From positions 32,076-96,075 of the forward strand of contig JAQXJP010000038.1 of NCBI GenBank assembly GCA_029008875.1: DNA of 64,000 nucleotides. The letters are read 5' to 3'. This document shows, piece by piece, positions 52,801 to 60,098 of this stretch. This DNA is from Lachnospiraceae bacterium (GTDB lineage Bacteria > Bacillota > Clostridia > Lachnospirales > Lachnospiraceae). The translations under genes were made by a program, and so were the position numbers. Under the pieces are notes generated by a model. The model did no database searches. It was not told the DNA's origin and saw only the letters and a program-made list of their open reading frames with translations. Position 1 is the first letter of the stretch; each line of letters opens with the position of its first letter.

Positions 52801-53144
52801 AGACCATAATTATCTGAACCGTCTCCGGCTGTAAAACCACTAGGGGTCCATCCTTCTGCCCCACGGGGTTTCAAATTTACTTTTATTGCATCATCTGGGA
52901 TTGTAAGCGTTGCTACTCCTCCATTGGTCGCATAATCCACAATGCCCTCTGCTTGCGGGCCAGAACATACGTTCGTCGCGTTCTCGTCTGAATAGAACGT
53001 GTAGTCAAGATATCCATTTCCGGAAATTGTAATTTCCATCATTCCGGTGGTTGCGTTTGCTTTCGTCACCACATTCCCCGTAAATACGGATGTGATCAGC
53101 AGGAGCAAACTCATGATTCCCGCTAAAACTCTCTTCTTACTCAT
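46803..53144 (-). CDS. Giant repeat-containing surface protein
   Basis: 2,113 residues from ATG 53144 (AAAGGAG upstream; the TTG at 53165 is less well placed). Signal peptide (VLAGIMSLLLLITSVFTGNV), then a long series of beta domains, including MBG/YDG-like repeats near residues 1450-1700 (LTYNGAEQTQTIASVKVDG; LTYDGTTQTQTVSSVAIGE; TTTKVYDNTTTVTATNTLTL). A Cys/His cluster follows (CNVTHEEGCASLT, CNCTQNHTSHDSECGYK), then a Ser/Thr/Pro wall-spanning linker, a further domain and a C-terminal helix (IWIIVIGAFVIIIGGIVLFA) with KKKNDID. There is no canonical LPXTG; an EPATGE lies just before the helix. Probably an adhesin. A lipoprotein gene ends upstream. Confidence 0.85.
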   Translation of the reverse strand: MSKKRVLAGIMSLLLLITSVFTGNVVTKANATTGMMEITISGNGYLDYTFYSDENATNVCSGPQAEGIVDYATNGGVATLTIPDDAIKVNLKPRGAEGWTPSGFTAGDGSDNYGLAQESLFSPDGQTIGVSVGNAYDIGVTFTQGDNNNNNNNNGIQYGNGGALRFNVNNNGNGGTVTFAISSPSIETASGTTYTVGGDSNYSDSDMQTALSDLQFASEDTITISATPNTEANYAISQFSVLVDGRPRDVSTAIVDGKVTSFVVIIDSEEAGKLVEVNVDFQGQNSGGSDNNGKISFFCQDNPVTGGHVRVSFDGNSYDGVTENNEDNSYGTIDLPQDASNSTVVYFKFEANNGYSLDTGRGVSIRVNGEQTFLTANGEGAYTYTLPDSPLEKQYELEFGWESGNGGGEQQDVSFSCTSMNGNENTRVNAVEVSTDGGSSWVDYYNTDVLDSLTEGTTFKVRIKMNDSFTIDKVSLDYESFDRSSQVGYFKESAQPDYDEIIRKLLSDDGYAITFQPEEASKDAGGISTLQADSTCLCLQYQTAIAYDESVDINWFFQTKDGDNGYGIWTEDVFRDGVGDSEVKFSFNDNNYGENGDPFDLGYGKENTGENRIQVSYDSAYAENKGNKVTVTPDTYDYFSAGGYTSGDEKNTIRIDDYDGLIDEVYIDLDRDGYFEASEKLTATVGNDPHIGDYSYYEETLDAAASYNILVRKHLSTRVSLKWSYTESGTDFYVDHGKIFIEKVVRGEDTLFEAEKDANGDLVLNDQDVPNTTIDLLGSDYGVSSSAGEVFLECGDEVTIRLIPTYGYQIESATLNGCVELTPNETVSSFTFTVGGNLHMAGTFVEATDVTDTTGAEKINDAGIADGRNATDSGNLKLTVADHSGTYANASEALAKATEGGTSEGATTIATLDMTLDSMVSKGNGQYWTDNITSFTNEINVNLALNDTTYEPGDTYVVVREHTNDSGQTELEKLTTTYSNGMLEVPTNKFSTYSIVKIPVAEEDRPNMYLGYDPRGEGDEAGSVTVKCNDVELIGTDGYYKYDDPAKAITFELKRPADRVDTTPVVEVVFTQEGEQPVVINPTVTNNTFTVTPGTSGLSGSPFMEVYVHWSEYDKVGPDDGQFMVILRKYSDEDSFVFQNNLAALRTASLDGETKYIFANGTNVSVEIRPGENRELVDVFVDVDREITHYSAEPNEQEGDRNIAELKTSDGKFVVSNLAPWTMVEAICIDLPVLSNIQLTNSSQTLYDTMKRSDVGISATCTLGGVELTGTVELDGGDELLTVGENEYNVIFTSEPNELGERIFAEGTITLKVLHKVDISDLGWTGTTFTYNGTAQGPAFSSTLPTGVAVDSKTGASKIAVGNYSAVANLKLADGYSQDYYKLENTSGTEGITVAADGSTATVTQDWNITAKDLAAAEITLGDALTYNGAEQTQTIASVKVDGRTLTAGTDYEITGNTGTDAGTYTLTINGIGNYNGTKNKSWGIGQKSIAGATVTLGTDLTYDGTTQTQTVSSVAIGESTLTATTDYTISANEQKDAGTYTLKVNGTGNYTGTATKEFTISKATLTPALGGTTTKVYDNTTTVTATNTLTLTVNGLKNSETVTVTATGYAYDDANVGTGKTITATGITISGDAAKNYKLSETTATVAGGEITQATPTITWSTLSETTQAPTGAKATLTPADASATVVVEYKVVDTPAVAATPGVPCNVTHEEGCASLTAGNTIADCNCTQNHTSHDSECGYKAATSGTPATYKWVTARPTTPGTYNVRAYLPTGTTNVAAIPESSAVTGTYTLTQYTAPAGDNTSNNTGSSSSSGSTTTTPTTPATTTPEAPAATDTTKKPATRKPVTQTEETTAGKTIGVVSEDGSSGWTDIENEISDKLEAAGGDGETETAEVVVEMNGEKKIPTDIFEAIKGQNIVVSFEMGDGIVWTVNGMDVTADKFDNISFGASTGSGVTAIPTELIAGIAGENIGIELTLEYEGEFGFTAVMSVNVDKKNAGKFANLFYFNPKTETMEFICSAPVKEDGTTDLTFTHASDYVIVVSDATMSATDNTSMEDVQGAESRDTSDEPATGEVTTDKKAWTPIWIIVIGAFVIIIGGIVLFAVKKKNDID

Positions 53145-53187
53145 CCTTCTCTCTCCTTTGTTCAACTATATTTTTTCCGATATCGGT

Positions 53188-54135
53188 TCAATTTACAAAT
53201 CCGCTTCCGCCACAGGTGGAACAGCTTGCATTTCCTCCGCAGGTTTTACAGTGACCGCTTCCACCGCAGGATGCACAGGTGACTGCTCTGCTTCCGCCGC
53301 CGCAAGTGGTACATGCATACACGTGGGAGCCCATGCAGTTCGGGAAATCGCAGGTTCCTTCGTGCTTGTTGCTGTTTCCTGCCGAATCACAATAGATACA
53401 GGTCTCCGTATTGGAGCCGTGGCACCGGGGACAGGATACGGTATAGCCATTTCCGAGATAACCATCTCCCTTGCACTCGTCGCAATTTCCGGTTCCGCCG
53501 CAGGTGTTGCAGCTTTTTCCGGTTCCGTTGCAGGTGGGGCAGACCGAAGGTGTCACAACACCGGTCTCCTGCTCCACTTCCTTGGTGACGTTCACTTCCA
53601 CCGCTGCCTGGATGGGCGCTGCCTCCTCACTTTTTGCAGAGATGGTCTGATTCACTGTCTTGGATGCATTGGTCAGGATGGAGGCATCTATCTCCTTCTC
53701 CTGGGTTCCAATCTTTGCCAGCTCGATGTCCACGGTTCCGTCTTCCTTCAGGTATCCCTTGTCCACCGCCGTGGTTACCAACAGGTCCATTCCGTCTTCC
53801 ATATTTTTCCCAACCAGTTCCAGTTCCTGATAGGCATCAATAGCATCCTGATTGAGATAGGCCACACCGATTACCGTGTCCTGTGCATCGAAGTACAGCT
53901 CCACCAGCGGGTTAATGCTCACGGTCAGGGAATAGGCGAATTCTTCCGGAATCACGTCATAGGGATTCGCCGCTTCCGTTTCCGTCGTGATCTCAACTTC
54001 TGCCACCGTTTCTGTTGCCGCTTCCGCTACCGTCTGGGTTACTTCCGTGCCCGGGCTTTCCGCCTTGCCGCATCCTCCCGCAAAGGCTGTGGTCAAGAGT
54101 ACTCCTGCCATGAGGATTGCAATCTTTTTCCTCAC
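53188..54135 (-). CDS. Lipoprotein with DnaJ-type CxxCxG repeats
   Basis: 315 residues, GTG start with GGAGAGG upstream. Lipoprotein signal GVLLTTAFAGGCGKAESPG (lipid Cys likely 22). Residues about 60-190 form a mixed domain with no recognised family. The last 120 residues hold about nine CxxC motifs of the DnaJ zinc-finger kind (CPTCNGTGK, CNTCGGTGN, CDECKGDGY, CPRCHG, CTTCGGG, CASCGGSGH, CKTCGG, CSTCGGSGF). An exported zinc-binding protein-interaction module is unusual. It is the gene immediately upstream of the giant surface protein and probably shares its transcript. Confidence 0.83.
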   Translation of the reverse strand: MRKKIAILMAGVLLTTAFAGGCGKAESPGTEVTQTVAEAATETVAEVEITTETEAANPYDVIPEEFAYSLTVSINPLVELYFDAQDTVIGVAYLNQDAIDAYQELELVGKNMEDGMDLLVTTAVDKGYLKEDGTVDIELAKIGTQEKEIDASILTNASKTVNQTISAKSEEAAPIQAAVEVNVTKEVEQETGVVTPSVCPTCNGTGKSCNTCGGTGNCDECKGDGYLGNGYTVSCPRCHGSNTETCIYCDSAGNSNKHEGTCDFPNCMGSHVYACTTCGGGSRAVTCASCGGSGHCKTCGGNASCSTCGGSGFVN

Positions 54136-54270
54136 TTACCAATCCTCTCCTTCCAAGCTGTTTTTCGTGATAAAACATGTATTTTTTACCACCAATATAG
54201 TCCTATTGTAACAATTTTGGGTTCGTTTTGTAGTTTACAGATGTCTCAAATTATATTTTTCCCACAAAAA

Positions 54271-54300
54271 AACGACCAAATTCTTGAAGATTCAGTCGTT
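54271..54300 (-). terminator. Terminator of the MFS-LuxR gene
   Basis: AACGAC / GTCGTT outer stem with an inner AAT/ATT pairing; the minus-strand transcript continues into seven T. Confidence 0.65.
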
Positions 54301-54325
54301 TTTGCACAATTTTGTATCGTTATTT

Positions 54326-55741
54326 TCATTTTTTCCAGTTGTAATAGAATTGCATGATTCCAACTCTGGATTTGGTGTTGGTCTTTTCGTTCAGGCTGGT
54401 GATATGGCGGTACAGTGCGGCCCGGGATATGGCCAGTTCCTCCGCAATCTCCTGCACGTTGTCTTCGGATCGCAGAAGCACCTGTAGCACCTCCCGCTCC
54501 CGTTCTGTCAGCTTGAAGGCTTGGGCGAAGGCTTCCATGCGTTCCTCCTCGCTCATGGGGCTTACTGCATCCTGCGGAAGTTGTTCCTTTTTTCCAGTGT
54601 GCTCATGAAGCTGCGCGTAGTACAAAAACAGTGCAGCGTTAATCACCGCAAAGAACAACAGCGCCACGATCAGTATCGCCATCCGGTTGGCGGATGAGAG
54701 CAAGGCCACGGATATCGCGCTGGTCAGCACCGCACACAGATTGTTGGTGGCCCGGCCGATTCCGGCCCAGATGCGCGCTTGCCTCATCTGGTAGGACAAA
54801 TCCATGAAGCCGGTCATGAAGAACACTACGAAAAAGCCCGCCGAGATGTAGAATAAAATCAGACCGCTGACGAAGGTTCCGCCCATTTCGATCACCACAA
54901 TGCAGATGGTGGCCAAAAGCGTGACCACATACATCATGATGCTCATATATTTTCGTTCCTTCAGGTCGTAGAGGAATCCGGCGACAAGTCCGCTCACTGC
55001 CAGGAGCAGTCTGGGCCATTGCCCGATGTCAAAATCTCCGGATGCATGCACCAGTGTCACCGCATTATCCAAGGTGGAGAAGATGCAGGTCATGAAAACC
55101 ACCGCAAGCAACAGGCTTACCGCTGCCACCTTCGGGTTTGCGGCCTGGGGAGCTGTAGAATCTGATATTTCATAATCTCCCTTTTGCAGAGACACATAGT
55201 TATTGTTCATCAAATGTAAGAGGATCAACAAGACGGCCATAAAAGTCATGATAACCGTGGTCTGAAACAGTTGATTTTTCACCAGGTTATTGTTCAGATA
55301 CTGCAAAAACACACCCAGGGCATATGCGATTCCGATCACTTTTGCGGTTTGCCTGCGATTCACAATGGTCTGCGCCCCGTAGAAGCAGACAGCACTCCCC
55401 GCAATTCCAAACAGTGCAAAGCAGATGAGTCCGGCGGTCAGTGTCAACCCGTAGGAATCATGCCCGTAGATGAAGAACAGGCAGATTGCACAGATGATCG
55501 CGCACAGAAAGCTCACGAGATATTTGTCTACTTTTTTACATAATCTGCAAAATGCAGGAAATCCGAGAAATCCGATTACGCTTGCACCGAGAATGAAATT
55601 CTGTGCATGCACTACTCCCTGTGAGTCCGTTACATACGCCATCATCCCATCAAATAAATACTCTGCACTTAAGAAAACAAAATTAAACAGTGCCAGTGAC
55701 AAAATGATCGTGATATTCTTCGTGCAAAACAATTGTCTCAT
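54326..55741 (-). CDS. MFS-like membrane protein fused to a LuxR-type HTH
   Basis: 471 residues. About twelve predicted helices (1-390) in a transporter-like arrangement, then a cytoplasmic C-terminal LuxR-family HTH: FKLTEREREVLQVLLRSEDN, VQEIAEELAISRAALYRHIT and SLNEKTNTKSR. Such membrane-tethered LuxR regulators are known in anaerobic Actinobacteria and Clostridia; the membrane part is thought to sense a small molecule. GGGAGAC precedes the ATG. Likely controls a neighbour, possibly the lipoprotein/surface-protein operon. Confidence 0.88.
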   Translation of the reverse strand: MRQLFCTKNITIILSLALFNFVFLSAEYLFDGMMAYVTDSQGVVHAQNFILGASVIGFLGFPAFCRLCKKVDKYLVSFLCAIICAICLFFIYGHDSYGLTLTAGLICFALFGIAGSAVCFYGAQTIVNRRQTAKVIGIAYALGVFLQYLNNNLVKNQLFQTTVIMTFMAVLLILLHLMNNNYVSLQKGDYEISDSTAPQAANPKVAAVSLLLAVVFMTCIFSTLDNAVTLVHASGDFDIGQWPRLLLAVSGLVAGFLYDLKERKYMSIMMYVVTLLATICIVVIEMGGTFVSGLILFYISAGFFVVFFMTGFMDLSYQMRQARIWAGIGRATNNLCAVLTSAISVALLSSANRMAILIVALLFFAVINAALFLYYAQLHEHTGKKEQLPQDAVSPMSEEERMEAFAQAFKLTEREREVLQVLLRSEDNVQEIAEELAISRAALYRHITSLNEKTNTKSRVGIMQFYYNWKK

Positions 55742-55851
55742 ATATGGTGTCTCCCTATTCTTCTCTTTCGGATTTTTGACTCATTTTAATAGATACAGTA
55801 TGAGACATTTTTCACCCCTACGCAAGTTGACATTTGTCTCGTTTTTCGGTT

Positions 55852-55912
55852 GGGGACGTATCTTTTTCGCTCTGGGGACGTATCTTTTTCACTCCGGGGA
55901 CGTATCTTTTTC
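55852..55912 (+). repeat. Left REP array, three copies
   Basis: Copies at 55852-55868, 55874-55890 and 55896-55912. The third is translated (in reverse) as EKDTSP, the end of the transposase, and the second contains part of its stop codon. Confidence 0.9.
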
Positions 55913-56647
55913 GATATCTTGAAGAATTCTGAACAATTCCACCTGTTGTACTCCGCATCGTTCTGCAAACTCTTTCGCCTCTTTGCTCCTCTGATAATTC
56001 CCTCTGCTGTTCTTAAATATCTCCGTCGACTCTATTTTTTCCAATTCCCGCTCAATATTTTTTCTTTTTTGCCAATAGATTTCTTCCTCGTCTCCCCCAA
56101 AGCAGACTCCCGGAGTATATTCCTCCTCATAGTTTTCAAATCGCTCAACGGTGCCAAAGGTGTGCCGCACCATGCGGATTGCGTTTCCGCTCAAAAAATA
56201 TGGTTTTTCCATCAAATATTCCGTGTAACTGGAAAAGGCATATTCCCGGGAGTCGGATGCGAGCCCGGCTTTTACCGGATTATCGTGGATATATTTGATA
56301 CAGTTCCAAAAATATACTTCATTTTCGATGGCCTGGCTAAAGAAACGATTCTGGAACAGATGGCCGTTTCGCTCTTTCCCCTGGTTATATCTCATCGCGA
56401 ATGTTATCTCTGTTCTGGACAGAAAGCGGGAGATTTCTTCCATTTTTCCCCGGATAAGTATATGCGCATGAGTTGGCATGATGCAATAAGCAAATATTTC
56501 CAGCTCTGTCTCCTGCATTTTCTCCAGCATAATCTTGAGTATCATTCTTTTTTTAGAGTTTTCTTGAAAAATTTTTTCATGATTAATTCCTTTGAATACA
56601 ATATGATATATCCCGGAATTAGCTAATTTGCGTTGTGTTCTAGGCAT
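55889..56647 (-). CDS. REP-associated tyrosine transposase (RAYT, Y1/IS200-like)
   Basis: 252 residues from ATG 56647 (AGGAGGAAAA upstream). HUH single-strand transposase of the RAYT group: N-terminal RKLANSGIYHIVFKGINHEK, HUH motif CIMPTHAHILIRG, and KYIHDNPVKAG with the probable nucleophilic Tyr. The C-terminal 110 residues are a charged extension with an HTH-like end (AKEFAERCGVQQVELFRIL). The last residues DIEKDTSPE are encoded by a REP copy. RAYTs mobilise or maintain REP sequences. Intact reading frame. Confidence 0.9.
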   Translation of the reverse strand: MPRTQRKLANSGIYHIVFKGINHEKIFQENSKKRMILKIMLEKMQETELEIFAYCIMPTHAHILIRGKMEEISRFLSRTEITFAMRYNQGKERNGHLFQNRFFSQAIENEVYFWNCIKYIHDNPVKAGLASDSREYAFSSYTEYLMEKPYFLSGNAIRMVRHTFGTVERFENYEEEYTPGVCFGGDEEEIYWQKRKNIERELEKIESTEIFKNSRGNYQRSKEAKEFAERCGVQQVELFRILQDIEKDTSPE

Positions 56648-56769
56648 TTTTCCTCCTTGCAATATAAAATTATGAAACACTTATGGAAAAGTAATTGACT
56701 GATTTATCGTGAATGATAATTCAGCGATATGAAAAATTAGCATGATGTATGGAAATGCGGACTTTTTGC

Positions 56770-56871
56770 GAAAAAGATACGTCCCTGCGCGAAAAAGATA
56801 CGTCCCCGGAGCGAAAAAGATACGTCCCCCCGCGCGAGAGTTACGTCCCCTCGCGCGAAAGATACGTCCCC
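56770..56871 (-). repeat. Right REP array, five copies, inverted
   Basis: GAAAAAGATACGTCCC(C) at 56770, 56791 and 56813, then shortened copies ending at 56850 and 56871, spaced about 21-22 bases. Opposite orientation to the left array. Confidence 0.88.
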
Positions 56872-56881
56872 AAATGAAAAA

Positions 56882-58270
56882 TTAAAACTCGAATTTCTTA
56901 GCGAAGTAACTGTCCAGGTCTGCGATTGCGATGCGCTCCTGCTCCATGGTGTCGCGGTCGCGCACGGTTACGCAGCCGTCTTCCAATGAGTCGAAATCGT
57001 ATGTAACACAGAACGGTGTACCGATTTCATCCTGGCGGCGATAACGCTTGCCGATGGTGCCTCTGTCGTCGAATTCGCAGTTGTACTTCTTGGAGAGCTG
57101 AGCGTAGATTTCCTCAGCACCCTCATTCAACTTCTTTGAGAGTGGAAGCACGCCGATCTTCACCGGTGCAAGTGCCGGATGGAAGTGGAATACGGTGCGG
57201 ACATCGCCGCCCTCAAGTTCCTCCTCGTCATATGCGGCACAGAGGAATGCCAATACCACACGGTCGGCACCCAGAGAAGGCTCGATAACGTACGGCACAT
57301 ATTTCTCGTTCTTGGTGTCATCAAAGTATGTCATATCCTGTCCGGATGTGTTCTGGTGCTGTGTCAGGTCGTAGTCGGTACGGTCTGCGATGCCCCACAG
57401 TTCGCCCCATCCAAACGGGAACAGGAATTCAATGTCCGTGGTTCCCTTGGAGTAGAAGCACAACTCCTCCGGGGAGTGATCGCGAAGTCGGATCTCGTCC
57501 TCCTTGATACCCAGTGAGAGTAGCCAGTCACGGCAGAAGGCTCTCCAGTACTGGAACCACTCCAGGTCCGTTCCCGGCTCGCAGAAGAATTCCAATTCCA
57601 TCTGCTCAAATTCTCTGGTACGGAAGGTAAAGTTACCCGGTGTAATCTCATTACGGAAGGATTTACCAATCTGTCCGATTCCGAAAGGAATCTTCTTGCG
57701 GGAGGTTCTCTGCACGTTCTTGAAGTTTACGAAGATCCCCTGCGCTGTCTCCGGTCTCAAATATACGGTGTTCTTGGCATCCTCGGTGACACCCTGGAAG
57801 GTCTTGAACATCAGGTTGAACTGTCTGATATCGGTAAAATTATGCTTTCCGCAGGTCGGGCAGCAAATGTGATGCTCCTCGATAAAGTCCACCATCTGCT
57901 CGTTGCTCCATCCGTCCACGGAGCCGCCCAGGTCGATTCCCTCTTCCTCTGCGAAATCCTCGATCAGTTTGTCCGCGCGGAAACGCTCGTGACACTCTTT
58001 ACAATCCATAAGAGGGTCGGAAAATCCGCCCAGATGTCCGGAAGCCACCCATGTCTGCGGGTTCATGAGAATGGCACAGTCCACACCTACGTTGTATGGA
58101 TTTTCCTGAATGAATTTCTGCCACCATGCTCTCTTGACATTATTCTTGAGCTCCACGCCCAGATTTCCGTAATCCCATGTATTTGCAAGGCCGCCGTAGA
58201 TCTCAGATCCCGGATACACGAAACCTCTTGCCTTTGCCACCTGTACGATTTTGTCCATGCTTTTTTCCAT
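56882..58270 (-). CDS. glyQS: Glycyl-tRNA synthetase (dimeric type)
   Basis: Class II synthetase of the single-chain alpha2 type, 462 residues. N-terminal [20 protein letters not shown], then [12 protein letters not shown]; motif 2 region [37 protein letters not shown]; motif 3 [17 protein letters not shown]-terminal anticodon domain ([18 protein letters not shown]). [10 protein letters not shown] provides a zinc-like pair. GAGGAAAA precedes the ATG. Its 3' end is abutted by REP repeats in place of an obvious terminator. Confidence 0.97.
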   Translation of the reverse strand: MEKSMDKIVQVAKARGFVYPGSEIYGGLANTWDYGNLGVELKNNVKRAWWQKFIQENPYNVGVDCAILMNPQTWVASGHLGGFSDPLMDCKECHERFRADKLIEDFAEEEGIDLGGSVDGWSNEQMVDFIEEHHICCPTCGKHNFTDIRQFNLMFKTFQGVTEDAKNTVYLRPETAQGIFVNFKNVQRTSRKKIPFGIGQIGKSFRNEITPGNFTFRTREFEQMELEFFCEPGTDLEWFQYWRAFCRDWLLSLGIKEDEIRLRDHSPEELCFYSKGTTDIEFLFPFGWGELWGIADRTDYDLTQHQNTSGQDMTYFDDTKNEKYVPYVIEPSLGADRVVLAFLCAAYDEEELEGGDVRTVFHFHPALAPVKIGVLPLSKKLNEGAEEIYAQLSKKYNCEFDDRGTIGKRYRRQDEIGTPFCVTYDFDSLEDGCVTVRDRDTMEQERIAIADLDSYFAKKFEF

Positions 58271-58304
58271 TGTTTTTTCCTCACATTCTGTCTAATTCTA
58301 TATT

Positions 58305-59084
58305 TTACTTGTAAATGATATAGGTATACACATTGGTATAATCGGTTTCCTCAACACTATCCTCGCTTCCGAAATCAAACTCTATCATCTCGTTTTCCTG
58401 TGCTTCCAGCAAGTCATCCTCATCGATACTTCCCTCATCGACGGTCCCCTCTGTCCCCGGCTCCTCCGTTCCCGGTTCCTCCTCGATCTCCGAGGAAACC
58501 AAATCCAGCAGATTGACTCCCGGCCGAATCGCAACGGTATTCTTGCCCACCGAATCCACGTTGCGCACGCTGGTATAGTGGATGGTTCCCTTGACCTCCA
58601 CGTTGGTATTAGCGCGGATGATCACAATCTTGTACCCGTCCTGACTCACAATCTCTGAGGAATCCGCCGGACTGTACTGACCGCCATCCACCTTCACAAA
58701 ATCCTGGGAAAAAGAATAGCCGGCCGCCAGAGCCTCCGCCACACTCCCCACAAAAATCTTGGTTCCGCTGAAATTCTCATAGTCCTCCGCCGTCTGATAT
58801 TCCATGCTGAGAACCGCTTTGCCGTCCTGCATCTTCAGACTCTTCATCTTCACGCTATGCTTGTCATGCCCGGCATTATATTCCGCAACCGTATCCTCCA
58901 CGTATTGCTGCAATTCATCAAAACTGTATGAATTCTCATCGAATGCTTCCACATCGACGGCTGTGATTTTGCCGTTCTTCTGCACATACACCGTACTCTC
59001 GTCCACAGTCTTCTGTGATCCGCAGCCGCAAAACAATCCCGTGCAAAGTGCAAGCACCAGTGAAAAAGCCATAAACTTCTTCAT
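58305..59084 (-). CDS. Lipoprotein of unknown function
   Basis: 259 residues from ATG 59084 (GGAGGCAGAT upstream). Lipobox in LALCTGLFCGCGSQK. The body has a domain with VYVQKNGKITAVDVEAFDEN, QYVEDTVAEYNAGHDKHSV and a C-terminal acidic, Glu/Gly/Thr-rich repeat (EEEPGTEEPGTEGTVDEG) before a final VYTYIIYK. It sits between recO and glyQS, a position often occupied by a conserved lipoprotein in Lachnospiraceae. Function unknown. Confidence 0.82.
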   Translation of the reverse strand: MKKFMAFSLVLALCTGLFCGCGSQKTVDESTVYVQKNGKITAVDVEAFDENSYSFDELQQYVEDTVAEYNAGHDKHSVKMKSLKMQDGKAVLSMEYQTAEDYENFSGTKIFVGSVAEALAAGYSFSQDFVKVDGGQYSPADSSEIVSQDGYKIVIIRANTNVEVKGTIHYTSVRNVDSVGKNTVAIRPGVNLLDLVSSEIEEEPGTEEPGTEGTVDEGSIDEDDLLEAQENEMIEFDFGSEDSVEETDYTNVYTYIIYK

Positions 59085-59141
59085 ATCTGCCTCCATATCA
59101 TATAGTAATCTAAAACATTATACACTTTTCAATGAGCCTTT

Positions 59142-59882
59142 TCAACCAAGGCTTTCCAAAATTTCCAGGCTTTTAAAGCTGTGGTGAATATAGTATGCGG
59201 TATATTCTTTTACCAGATCACAGAACTCCTCCAGCACTTCCGCAGACAGGGTAAAAGAATACAGTTTTCCGATGGTGGAAGAAACCACATACTGTAGGGT
59301 ATACGCACAGGCCTCGCTGATCTCTCTCCCGCTTACCCGGGACTTGCATTCCCTGCAGAACAGACCTCCCCTGGGGGTGGAAAAAAACGTCAGTTGCTCT
59401 CTCTTCCGGCAATGAATGCACTGAAATACCGAGGGCCCCTCCCCGTTGATAGCAAGTGCCTTCAGTTCAAAAACCGCCCGCACAAGCCGCTTGTCGTATG
59501 CAGGACTCTCCAGGGCGCGGAGGGATTGGTACAAAAGCTTCAGCATCTCCTTCTCGTCGTTGTTTTCCTGGCAGTAATACTCCGCAAATTCCAGGAAATA
59601 GAATCCCAAATATGTAGCTTCGATATCTGTGGCAAGTTCTCGGAAATAATCCCGAATCACCGCCTTGGAGAGGGTGTAGGCACTACGCCCCTCATACACC
59701 TCAAACTCACCAAAACAAAAGGGAGCCGTTGCTGCCAAAAGCTGGCTGTTCGGACGCTTGGCTCCTCTGGCAAAGGCAGTAATTTTTCCCCTCTCTTTGG
59801 TCAGAATCGTTATTCTCTTGTCATAATCCCCGATCGGCATAGAAGTCAGCACTATGCCCGTCACTATCTCTGACTGTCCCAT
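59142..59882 (-). CDS. recO: DNA repair protein RecO
   Basis: 246 residues. N-terminal OB fold (TGIVLTSMPIGDYDKRITIL, then TKERGKITAFARGAKRP) and C-terminal helical domain with a four-cysteine zinc finger (CIHCRKRE, then GGLFCREC). Loads RecA on SSB-coated single strands with RecF/RecR. Its start overlaps the YqzL-like gene by 62 bases; the ATG follows the pattern era / yqzL / recO. Confidence 0.95.
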   Translation of the reverse strand: MGQSEIVTGIVLTSMPIGDYDKRITILTKERGKITAFARGAKRPNSQLLAATAPFCFGEFEVYEGRSAYTLSKAVIRDYFRELATDIEATYLGFYFLEFAEYYCQENNDEKEMLKLLYQSLRALESPAYDKRLVRAVFELKALAINGEGPSVFQCIHCRKREQLTFFSTPRGGLFCRECKSRVSGREISEACAYTLQYVVSSTIGKLYSFTLSAEVLEEFCDLVKEYTAYYIHHSFKSLEILESLG

Positions 59883-60006
59883 TCACCAACTGTTCCTCTG
59901 TCCGCTTTCCCTGCGATTTGCTCCCGTTCTCATCCCGATAACTGCAATACGCCAGGTAATCAGATACTTTTCCCGTTGTCCAAAATTCTTCCCAAGGTTT
60001 CTCCAT
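59821..60006 (-). CDS. YqzL-like small protein
   Basis: 61 residues from ATG 60006 (AAGGAGAC upstream). MEKPWEEFWTTGKVSDYLAY resembles the Bacillus YqzL pattern (Trp, Phe, TG and YL) and the gene lies between era and recO as yqzL does. A charged C-terminal extension (CSYRDENGSKSQGKRTEEQL) reads into recO, giving a 62-base overlap. Confidence 0.7.
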   Translation of the reverse strand: MEKPWEEFWTTGKVSDYLAYCSYRDENGSKSQGKRTEEQLVNGTVRDSDGHSADFYADRGL

Positions 60007-60098
60007 GTTTTGTCTCCTTCGCAATCGCATCGTTTTAAGATATGATTAGGATTCGCATTTTCACATAGAGTATTCGAATTTCCTCTTGGAAAAAATAT

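Larger units (their letters stand above)
55852..56871. mobile_element. RAYT transposase with inverted REP arrays
   Basis: A Y1 transposase gene is bracketed by REP arrays: three GGGGACGTATCTTTTTC copies on the left (55852, 55874, 55896; exact 22-base period) and five inverted copies on the right (from about 56770 to 56871, the last two degenerate). The left array runs into the transposase gene itself. The right end stops ten bases from glyQS, whose 3' end it abuts. Confidence 0.8.

Noticed and set aside
46803..53144. LPXTG sortase signal
   Set aside because: Only EPATGE is present; it lacks the Leu-Pro of the canonical motif, so I do not call it.
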